Shown: positions 54,377 through 64,000 of the stretch, piece by piece
How positions within the stretch are numbered: position 1 is the stretch's first letter
Layout of the letters: each line of letters opens with the position of its first letter
NCBI GenBank assembly: GCA_902806565.1
Contig: CADCXA010000062.1
Location: 620,001-684,000 of the forward strand
DNA length: 64,000 bases
Reading direction: 5' to 3'
DNA from: Hypoxylon rubiginosum
Lineage: Eukaryota; Ascomycota; Sordariomycetes; Xylariales; Hypoxylaceae
Position numbers and translations under genes: made by a program
Notes under the pieces: generated by a model
Told to the model about the DNA's origin: nothing
Database searches by the model: none
The model's input: only the letters and a program-made list of their open reading frames with translations

Positions 54377-57300
54377 TAAATAAGTTATTTAAATTAAATT
54401 ATATAATATTAAAATTTTTTTTTAAAGTTTTATTTTAAAATATTATTTTATAAATATAAAGATTTATAAGTTTTTTTAGTTATTATTAATAAAAGTTTTT
54501 AATAAAATATTTAATTTTTTTATTAAATAAATAATTATAAAGTTTTTAAGTTTAATATTTTTTAATAAATTATTTTTTTTATTTAATTAAATATTTTAAT
54601 TGTTTTTAAGTTTTTTATAAAGTTTTTTATTTTTTTTATTTAATAATCTTTTATTTTAATTAAAGTTATTTTTTATAAAATTTAATTAAAATTAAATAAT
54701 ATTTAATTATTAATATAATAAAATTTAATAAAAATAATATAAAATAAATTATAAATTTTTTAACTTTTAAAAAATATAAGTTTTATAATAATTAAAGATA
54801 TTATTTTTTAGATTTTAAAAAGTTTTAATATTTTTTAATTTAGTTTTTTTATAAGTTTTTTTATTTTTATATTTTTAATATTTAATATAACTAGTTATTT
54901 TTTAATATATTTAAAGTTTTTAACATGTTTTTTATTTATTTAAGTTTTTATTTAATATCGGTTTTATTTAAAATATTTTTAAGTATTTTTTTAAATTTAA
55001 GTTATTTAATAAAAATAAAATTAATTTTTTAAGTTTTTAAATATTTTAAATAAAAAATTATACGTTATAAAATAATAATTATAATTAATATAAAAAAATA
55101 TTATACAAAAAAAAATAAAACTATATTATTATAAATAAATTTAATTATAAAAAATAAGTTTTTTTAATTATTTATTTTATAGTTAATAAATAATTATAAA
55201 TAAATTTTAAAAATTAAATTAAATTATTTAATTTAATTATTAGTTTAAAAATAAAAAATAATATTTATATAAAATTTAATATTTATTAACTTAAAAAAGT
55301 TTTTTTATAAATATATTATAAATTTAAAGTTTTTATTAAAAATAATATTTAATAATATATTATATAGTTTTTAATATTTTTTAATAAAAATTTTAATAAA
55401 ATTATTAGTTTTTATTTTTTTATTTTAAAAAAAATAAAATAAGTTATTTTTATAAAAAAGTTTATTATTATTTATATAAAATTATATTTATTTAATAATA
55501 ATAAGTTTATAATAAAATTTATTATAATAATATATTAAAGTTTATAATAAAGTTTTATAAACTAAAAAAAACTATAAAATATATATTGTAAAATTTTATT
55601 TTTTTAATATTTTAAGTATTTTTTAATATATTTTTTAATTATATTTTTTTAAATTAAGCCATTAAAAATTACAGGTAATTAATTTTATAGTTTTATTTAT
55701 TTTTATATAACCGGCGATATATATATTATATTTAAACTTTATAATTTTTTATTATAAAATTATTAATATTTATAAACGGTTTTTATAGTAAAATAAGTTA
55801 TTTTATATTTTTATGTTTTTTTTAATTAGTTCTTTTATTTTAAATAAATAAAATCTTTTAGCGCGGCTTTTTTAAGATTTTTTATAAATTTTAATAATTA
55901 TTATAATATTTTAAAATTATAAAGTTATTTTAATATAAATAAAATAACAGTTAAAATAATAAATATAATTTTTTATAAATACGAAAAATGTTTTTTTTAT
56001 AAAATTAAAACAATTAGTTAATTTTTAACCCTTTTTTTTTTAAAATAATATTATAATAATTTAAATAAAATATTAGTTTTTTTATTTAAATATTTTAATT
56101 AATAGTTAATAATAAACTAATATAAAATAAATTATTAAGCTTATTAAATTTATTTTTAATTTAATATTTTAATAATAATAAAATAAAAAAAGTTTTAATA
56201 ATTAAAATAAATTTTAATTTAATAATATATTCCTTTAAAATATTATTTTTATTTCTTAAAAAAGTTAATAATATTTAATAGTTTTTTATTATAAATTTTA
56301 TAATTTATTTTAACTAAATTTAACTTTTAAAAATAAAATATTATAAAATAAAATTTCTTAGTTTTATTTTTTTAAAATAAAATTAATTTTATTATAAAAT
56401 TTAAAGCGTTTATTTTAATATAAGTAATTAAGTTTAAATTAAAATAAGTAAAAATTAAAACGGTTATAAATTAAATTTTTAATATTTAAAAAATAATTAA
56501 TATTAGTTTTATTTATTTTTTATTTTTTTTATTTTTTTTATTAACATTTATTAAAAGTTTAATTATTATTAAAAAGTTATAAATAAAATATTAATAAAAG
56601 TTTATAAATTTTATAAATTACTAATATTTTTTAAAATTAATTAAGTTTTTTTATTTTTAAATATTTTTAATTTTATTTAAACTTATTAATATATTATTAA
56701 CTTTAATAATATATTTTAAAAACTTAATTTTTTAAACTTTTTAAAAATATTTTCTTGGTAATATAATTAAATAATATTTTATTAGTTATTTAAAAAAACA
56801 TTTTATTAAAATATTATATTTTTTTTAAATGTTTTTATAAATAAAAATATTATTAAAATAAATAAATATATTAATATTAATTAAATTTAAAAAAATATTA
56901 TTTATTATAATTTAAAACGTTATTAAAACGTTAATAAATTTAAAAAATATTACTAAATATTTATATAAATTATATTTATATTTAAAAGTTATTTTTTATT
57001 TATTTTTTTCTTTAATTTATATAAAGTTAAATTTAAATTTAAAGTTATTTTTAATAAAAAATTTAATAATTTTAAATGATATTTAAAATTTTATAATTAA
57101 AAAAATTAAGTAATAAATTAATATAATAATAATATTAAGTTTTTAATAATTAATAATAAGTTATAATAAATTTTTTAAGTTTATTTTTTTAATAAATATT
57201 ATTAAAATAATATATAATAAAATAAACTTTTTAATTTTTTTTATATTAATTATTTTTTCTAGTTAAAATTTTAAAATAAATAATTTCTTTTTACTTATAA

Positions 57301-60300
57301 TATAAAAAGGTTTTTAAAAAGGTTTTTTTTTTTTAAAAAATTTATAATATAATTTTAAGATTAATAATTAAGAAATTATTATTTTATTTTTTAAGTTATA
57401 ATTAAATAAAATTCTTAGAATTCTTTAAAAATATTTTTAAATATTTTTTAAATATTTATTTAAATTATTATTAAAATAAAAAAAAACGTTAATAAATTTA
57501 TTAAAACCTTATTTATATAGTTTTTTTTATAGTATTTAAAACTAAATTAAATTCCTTAAATTTAAAAGAAAAAATAAATAAATTAATATTATTTAAATTA
57601 TTATTAAAATAAAACAATATTATATTTTTTATTTAAGTTAATAAGTTTATAATTAAAATAAGTAAAATGGTTTTTTTAATATTAAAATATAAAAGCTTTT
57701 AAATAAAATTTATTTTTTTATTTAAATATTAAAATATTAAAATTTATTATAAGTTAAAAATACTATTATTTATAAATAAAGATTTTTTATTAATATATTT
57801 TAAAAGAAATATAATTAATATATTATTTTTTATATTTATAAATATTTTTACTTAATATTTTTTATTATTATAAATAAATATTATTTTATAAATAAGTTGG
57901 TTTTTAAAATATAATTTAAAAATTAATTTATTAAAAATTAAAAACCTTTTATAATTTATAATTTAATATATTAATAAAAAGTGTAAAAATTTATTAATAT
58001 TTTTTATAATTTTATATTTTTTTTTTAATTTTAATTATTTAGTAAATAAACTTTATTATAATTTTTATATTTTAATTAAAATAAATTTATTATTAAGTTA
58101 TTAATTTTTTATTAATATAATAAAATAATTATTTAAAAATTTAAATTAAAGTTTTTTTTTTAATAATTTTTTAAAAAAAAAACTTTGTTAAAATTAAGTT
58201 AATTTTTACTTTTTTTATAAATAAAAAAACCGGCGTTATATTATTATTAGATTTTTATTTTATAAAAGTAATTTTTTTTAAAATTATAAATAATTTTTTT
58301 TTATTAATATTCTTTTTTTTAAAATAAAATAAAATACCGTGGTTATTTTTTTTATATTAATTAATATTTATTTAATTGATTTTATATAAGGTTTTTTTAT
58401 TAAAAAACTAGTATTTATTTTTAAAATTAAGTTAATTATTATTTGTTTATTAATTTTATTTTTTTAAAAATTAATTTTAATTAAGTTTAAAATAATTGTT
58501 TTTATTATAAAATTAATAATTTAATTTTAATTATTTTATTATTAAATTAAATTTACTTTTTTTTAATATATTAAAATTTATAAATATATTTTTATAGATT
58601 TATCTAGCTTTTTAAATAATATTAATAAAATTTTTATTATTATTTAAAAAAAATTTTTAATAAAAATATATTAGTTTAATAATTTTATTTAATAAAATTT
58701 TAATAATAAAATTTTAAAAAGTAATTTTAAATTATTAAATTAACTTATTTAAATTTAATATTTTAATAAAATATTAAGTTATATTTTTATTATATTTAAA
58801 TTTAAATATTTTTCTTAAATTACGGTATTTTTTTAAGAAGTTTTTAAAATATTTTTTTAAAGTAAATTTATAATTTATTTAAAAATCTATAAGTTTTATT
58901 TATTTTATTATTTATAGTTTTTATTAATATTATATTTAAGTTTTTTTTATTAATAAAAACCTTATTTAATTAATATAATAATAATTTTTTAAAAAGCTTT
59001 TTATATATATTTTTATATATAATTTTACTTTTAAATATTAAAATTAAAACTTAAAAAAGTTTTTATTATTATAAATAATAAGTTTATTAAAATATATAAA
59101 ATTAATAAAAATAAAAATAAAAATAATTATTTATTTAAATATTTAAATTAATTTATTTTTTAATATAATTAAAAAAGTTAATTTAATATATAAAATATAA
59201 AAAAGTGGCGGCTTTTATAAAAGTTTTAATAATAATATATTTTTTTTATTATTAAAATTATTAAAAAAAAAGAATTATCTTTTTTATTTTTTTTTAAATA
59301 TAAAAAGTTTAATTTAAATTAATTATTAAAAGTTAAATTTAAATATAATTTATTTTTTTATATTTTTAAATATTAACTATATATTAATTAATTAATTAAT
59401 AATTAATTATTTAATAAATTTAATAAAATTAACAAAATTAACTTTAATATATATTTAAAAATTTAATAATTACTTTTAAAAAACTTAGTTTAATTAAGTT
59501 AAATTAATATATTTTTAAATAAGTAATTTATTAATTTATAAGTTTTTAATAATAACTTATTTAATAATTTTATTTTAGATTTTTTTATAAATATTAAAAT
59601 TAATATATAATAATTTTAAAACCAGGTATTATTTTTAAATAACTTAAATTAATTTATTAATTATAATTTATTATATAATATTATTATTTATAAATTTAAT
59701 AATAATTCTTTAAATTTATTATAAAAATATTATAATTTTTATAAATTTTTTAGTTTTTTTAATAAGTAATATTTATTTAAATAACTAAAATTTAAATAAT
59801 ATTATAAAAGTTTTATATTTAAATATAAAGTTATAAAATTTATTTTAAAAAATTAATAATAATAATATTAAATATAATAATATTAAAAATATTTTTTATA
59901 ATTAGTTTATAATTTTAAAATTAATAAAATATAAAAGCTAAGTTTTTAAACTAAGATATTAATTTTATTTTAATAAATCTTTAAATAATAAAAAAAATAT
60001 TAAGTTTAACAGGAAATTTTTTTAATTTTTAATAAAAAAAAAGTGAAAAAACTTTTATTAATATTATTTATATAAAGAATTAATTAATTAAAAACTTTTT
60101 TTAATTAAAAAGATTTTAAATTTAAATTTTTTAAAAAATAAAATAAACTTTTTTTATTTTAATAATTTTAAAATAAAATATAATAAGGTTATTAATAAAA
60201 ATAATAATAATATTAAACTATAAAAAAGTTCCGTTAAAATAATAACGTAAGTTATTTTAAGAAAAATATTTTTAATAATAATAAAAAAATGTTATTTATT

Positions 60301-60441
60301 AAAAAAAAAAAGTTTTAAATTATTAAAAAAAGTTATAAAATAATTAATTTAAAATAAAAAAGTTTTAAAATATTTAATATTTTAAAAGTTTTTATTAGTT
60401 ATTTAAATTTAATATAGTTTTTAAAAAAAATAAAAATTATT

Positions 60442-60732
60442 TATAATAAAAATTTATATTAAAAACTTTAAATAATTTTAATTTAATATAATAATTTTTA
60501 TAAGTTTTAAAATTTTTAATTTTATTTAATTTAAATAAAAATTTAAAGCTTTATTTATATTTTAAAATTATTATTTAATTTTTATTTTATTACCGTTTTA
60601 AACGTTTAATTAATATATATTAATTTTATTATTTTAATTTAAGTTATTTTTATTTATTTAACTTTAATTAATTTATATATTAATATATAAAATATATGTT
60701 TATTAAGATTTATAACTATAGGTTTTTTTAAT
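60442..60732. repeat. Right LTR, RIP-mutated
   Basis: Same length as the left copy and in register with it from 60442 (TATAATAAAAATTTATATTA) to about 60732 (ATAGGTTTTTTTAAT). No target-site duplication can be recognised, as expected after C-to-T change of the left flank CCATC. Confidence 0.8.
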
Positions 60733-60778
60733 ATAAAACACCGGTTTAAATAATATATAATAACTTTTATTTATATAA
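60731..60778. repeat. 48-base direct repeat, copy 1
   Basis: Reads ATATAAAACACCGG, then TTTAAATAATATATAATAAC and TTTTATTTATATAA. It matches the copy at about 61059-61106 with only two or three transitions, and lies directly after the right LTR. Confidence 0.7.
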
Positions 60779-60834
60779 TTTTTAATTATAACTTATAAAT
60801 AATTTAATAAATTAATAAATTATTTTTTTATTTT

Positions 60835-60872
60835 AAAAAAAAAGGGGGCCTTACCCCCTTTTTTTTTTTTTA
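60835..60872. repeat. Poly-A/G hairpin in AT-rich DNA
   Basis: A run of A then GGGGG, a short loop CCTTA, then CCCCC and a run of T. The arms pair perfectly. It is a rare G/C island inside RIP-type sequence, followed by a second CCCC (60874-60878). Confidence 0.75.
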
Positions 60873-61058
60873 AACCCCTTACTTTTTTTTATTTTATTTA
60901 AACGTTACGTTATAAATAACAGCGCTTAGGTTTTAATTTAATTAATTATTATTTTTTTTTTCTTTAATATATAAACTAGAAAATAATTATAACTTTATTT
61001 TTTTATTTAAGCGATAAATTTTTTATAAAAAAAAACATAATATAATAACCTTTATAAA

Positions 61059-61106
61059 TATAAAATACCGGCTTAAATAATATATAATAACTTTTATTTA
61101 TATAAG
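61059..61106. repeat. 48-base direct repeat, copy 2
   Basis: Reads ATATAAAATACCGG, then CTTAAATAATATATAATAAC and TTTTATTTATATAA, 328 bases right of copy 1. The pair brackets the hairpin at 60835. It could be the ends of a small element or part of a longer repeat family. Confidence 0.7.
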
Positions 61107-63648
61107 CTTAATAATACCGCGATTTAATTTTATTTTATTTTTTTTAATTTTTAATATATATATATTATAAAAAATATATATTTTACGATGTTTTTATTAT
61201 TTATATAAATATTAATTAAATATATTAATATATTTATAATTAATATATTATTAATAAGTTTTTTATAATTAATATTTATAATATTTTAATAAACTAATTA
61301 AATATTTATAATTTTTATAATTTAAAAAATATAAAAACTAATTAACTTTATTTTATATTTTATATATAAATTATATATAATATTAAAAACAATTATAATA
61401 TTATTTTATATTTTTTTAAAAAACCATGTTATTTTAAATTTTTTTATTTTATATTTCTTTATATATTATTTTACTGTTATATAATTTTAAAAAAACCTTT
61501 TTTTTTTTTTTTAATAACGTTTTATAGATATTATTATAACTTTTAAATTATTTATATTATATAATATAAACTTTATTATTAATTTTTTTTAAATATAAAA
61601 ACCTTTTATTAAAATTATTTTTATAATTTAAATAAAATATGTTATATATAATGTAATAAAAATGTTTAAAACTTTAAAAAATATTATTTATATTAATTAT
61701 TTTAAATTATAAAAACTTAATTATTTATTAAAAATTATTTTTATTTAAGATTTAATGTTAATTTTATTTTTATTTTTTATTTAACTTGTATTTATTAATA
61801 TATTATAACAGTATTTAATGAAATATTAATAATATAATTATTTATTATAATATTAAAAATCTTAACTATATTATAAAAAAATAAAACCGTTAAAAAAAAA
61901 ACAGCGTATTTTATTAATTAAAACTAAATAATTTTTAAGTTATAAAAAAATACGCATTTTAAAAAATCCTTATTTTTATTTATTTATAAACTTATAATTA
62001 TTAAAAAACTTTATAATTATATTTTTTTAATTTTTAATTTTAAGTAATTTATAATAAATAAATTATTTTAAGTTATATATTAAATATATTAAAAAAAGCG
62101 AAGAAAAAAAAAAGTATTTAAGTTAAAAATATATAGAAAATTAATAAAATAAATTTTATTTTTTAAATAAAACTTATTAATAAACCTTATTATTAAATAT
62201 TTTTTATTTATATAAAAAATTAATTGTTAAAATTATTTTTTTTATATAAGAAATAATTAAAATTAAGTAATAAATATAAAAAATATTATATTTATTTTTA
62301 TAATATTTACAGGTTATAATAAGTTTAAAATATAATAGAAATTATATTTATAATATAAATTTTTTTTATTAGTTTTTATTTTTTTTTTATATATATTTTT
62401 TTTTTATTTGTTATTTTTATTTAAAAAATAAAATAAACTTAAGTTTTATTTTTATTTATTTTATTATATATTATAATTTTTTATTTAAATTATAAGTAAA
62501 AGAATTATGTTTAAATAATTAATAAAAAATTAAAAATTTTTATTAATATTTAAGATTTAATTAAATAATTAAAAGATATTAAAAATAATATTATTTATTA
62601 TATTAATTAAAATATTTAGATTTTATATATAACTTTTTTTAATTTTTCTTAAAAAAACCTTTAGATTTTAAAATAAACTAGTTTTAATTTAACTTTTAAA
62701 AAAAGTTATAAAAAAATAATTTTATATAATATTAATAAAAATAAAATAAATTAATTAATTAAAAATATAACTACTTATTTAAAAAACTTAATAAATAATA
62801 AAAAATTATTTATATAAATAATAAATATTTATAAACATTAGGAAATAATAACTTAATTAAATAAGTATATTTAATAAAAAAAAATAATTATTAAAACTTA
62901 ATTTATAATTAAAATTCTTTTTTTAATTACCGTTAAAAAATTATATTATAATTAATATTTATATATATATTAATATTATATATTATAATAAGATACGGTG
63001 ATTAATATTTTATAAAAAGTTATATAATTACCTTATAATTAGATTTTTTTTATTTTTTTTTTAAAAGGTTTATAAAGTTTTTTATATAATTAAATAACCA
63101 CGTATTATAAAAATATATACTCTTTTATAAAATATTTTAAATATATTAATTAAAACGTTTTTTAAGTTATTTTTTAAATTAAATATAATTTAAAATAAAT
63201 AGTAATATAATTATTATTTAAACTAAAAATTATTAATATAAAAATAAAACTTTATTATAATTAATAACCACTATAAAATTTAAATTTATAATTTTAATTT
63301 TAAAAGAATTATATTAACTTTAATTTAATTAATAAAAAATTTTAAAAACTTTATTTTATATTTTATTAAAAGACTGTTATTAACTTTAAAAAACTTTATT
63401 ATAAATTAAAACCTGTATATTTAACAAAGTTTAATATTTTAAAAAAAGCTTTAAATTTAAAATTTTAACGTAAATTAAGTTATTTTATATTAATTATTAT
63501 AAATTTATATTAGTTAGATTATTAAATTAATAATTAAACGCCACCTTAAATAAAATTATAATTAAAAACTTTAAGTTAAAATACTTATTTTAATCGTTAA
63601 AATATTATAATTAAAAACCTAAAAATTAAAAACTTAAAAATTAAAATT
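61107..63648. other. AT-rich RIP-type block
   Basis: Almost pure A+T with stops in every frame, of the same kind as the retroelement interior. I found no LTR, coding remnant or RNA gene. It probably continues into further repeats beyond the window. Confidence 0.6.
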
Positions 63649-63840
63649 ATAAAATCTAATAATAAAACCTAATAATAAAACCTAGTAATAAAACCTAGTA
63701 ATAAAACCTAGTAATAAAACCTAATAATAAAATTAAATATTAAAACCTAATAATAAAACTTAATAATAAAACCTAGTAATAAAATCTAATAATAAAATCT
63801 AATAATAAAACCTAATAATAAAACTTAATAATAAAATTTA
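63649..63840. repeat. 13-base minisatellite
   Basis: About 14 units of CCTAGTAATAAAA, with variants CCTAATAATAAAA, CTTAATAATAAAA and TCTAATAATAAAA. Unit differences are C/T and G/A transitions, so this array too looks RIP-mutated from a common CCTAGTAATAAAA. A short interruption (TTAAATATTAAAA) occurs near 63731-63744. Confidence 0.85.
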
Positions 63841-64000
63841 AAACTTAAAAACCTAATAAATTAAAATTTAAATACTTAATAATAAAACCAAAACATTAAA
63901 ATCTTTAAAAATTTAAACTTATATTTAAAATAACTATTTAAATAACTATATATTATAAAATATAAAATTAAAAAACCTTAGTTAATATTATAAACACTAG

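Larger units (their letters stand above)
54086..60732. mobile_element. LTR retrotransposon destroyed by RIP (about 6.65 kb)
   Basis: The left LTR (54086 to about 54376) and right LTR (60442 to about 60732) align without gaps at a constant offset of 6356 bases over about 290 bases. The differences I checked are C/T or G/A transitions, the RIP signature; examples are TGTGACAAGGG against TATAATAAAAA and GGTTTTAAAG-type G/A pairs. The left LTR starts TGTGAC, as gypsy-type LTRs often do. An A-rich tract (about 60423-60439) sits directly before the right LTR, as expected of a polypurine tract. The internal 6 kb is almost pure A+T with stops in all frames, so gag/pol cannot be read and the strand of the element is not certain. 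Confidence 0.85.

Noticed and set aside
54400..64000. Whether the A+T block is a mitochondrial insertion or a centromere
   Set aside because: The in-register LTR pair with transition-only differences explains 54.1-60.7 kb as RIP-mutated retroelement. No mitochondrial gene or tRNA can be read. A centromere cannot be excluded for the part beyond 60.7 kb but has no positive evidence.
1..64000. CRISPR arrays, operons or other prokaryotic systems
   Set aside because: All multi-exon genes are spliced fungal genes; short repeats present are microsatellites, minisatellites or LTRs without spacer structure.

Overview
The window is nuclear DNA from a filamentous ascomycete (Pezizomycotina, probably Sordariomycetes). 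The evidence is short spliceosomal introns of about 45-140 bases with CTAAC-type branch points, fungal-specific protein families (a giant DUF3638-type protein, a hybrid histidine kinase, an Ecm33-like receptor-L protein, CorA-like proteins), and a sharp change at about 54.1 kb into a nearly pure A+T block. That block carries the transition-only signature of repeat-induced point mutation (RIP). I cannot name the species. All gene models below were spliced by hand from the sequence, and junctions were checked for frame.

Layout. 0-3.6 kb: the 3' part of a CorA-like membrane protein (+) and a receptor-L/Ecm33-like single-pass membrane protein (-). 4.9-8.95 kb: one seven-exon minus-strand gene for a 1240-residue protein that joins a B-box-like zinc finger, a P-loop GTPase-like domain, a RING-like cysteine cluster and a patatin phospholipase. 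9.5-14.5 kb: an accessory stretch with an F-box remnant, two small secreted proteins transcribed divergently, and ankyrin and TPR remnants around an AT-rich scar. 14.8-15.7 kb: a SprT-like zinc metallopeptidase (-). 16.8-21.6 kb: glutamine-dependent NAD+ synthetase (+), which assembles only if 29 introns are removed, with microexons of 6, 3 and 9 bases and one GC-AG intron. 22.7-26.6 kb: a hybrid histidine kinase (-). 27.4-33.5 kb: an NFX1-type (ZNFX1-like) SF1 helicase (-). 35.2-36.0 kb: a possible beta-propeller fragment (+). 38.4-48.9 kb: a 3247-residue DUF6606/DUF3638/DUF3645-type protein (+). 49.4-51.8 kb: an intronless, GC-rich FAD/NAD(P)-binding plus formyltransferase-like fusion (-) that looks laterally acquired. 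52.5 kb: a small secreted or anchored protein (-). 53.57 kb: an 84-base near-perfect inverted repeat. 53.9 kb: the 5' end of a gene cut by an insertion. 54.09-60.73 kb: an LTR retrotransposon reduced to A+T by RIP, with two gapless LTR copies 6356 bases apart. 60.7-64 kb: more RIP-type sequence with a short direct repeat, a G/C hairpin and a 13-base minisatellite.

How the genes fit together. There is no operon or obvious metabolic cluster. The NAD+ synthetase, the histidine kinase and probably the DUF3638-type giant and the helicase look like core genome. The patatin multidomain protein, the secreted proteins, the F-box, ankyrin and TPR remnants and the intronless fusion look accessory. The most notable items are the intron-shattered NAD+ synthetase, in which skipping the 6-base microexon gives an immediate stop before the synthetase domain, and the zinc finger-GTPase-RING-patatin protein, whose plan resembles a sensor joined to a lipase effector.
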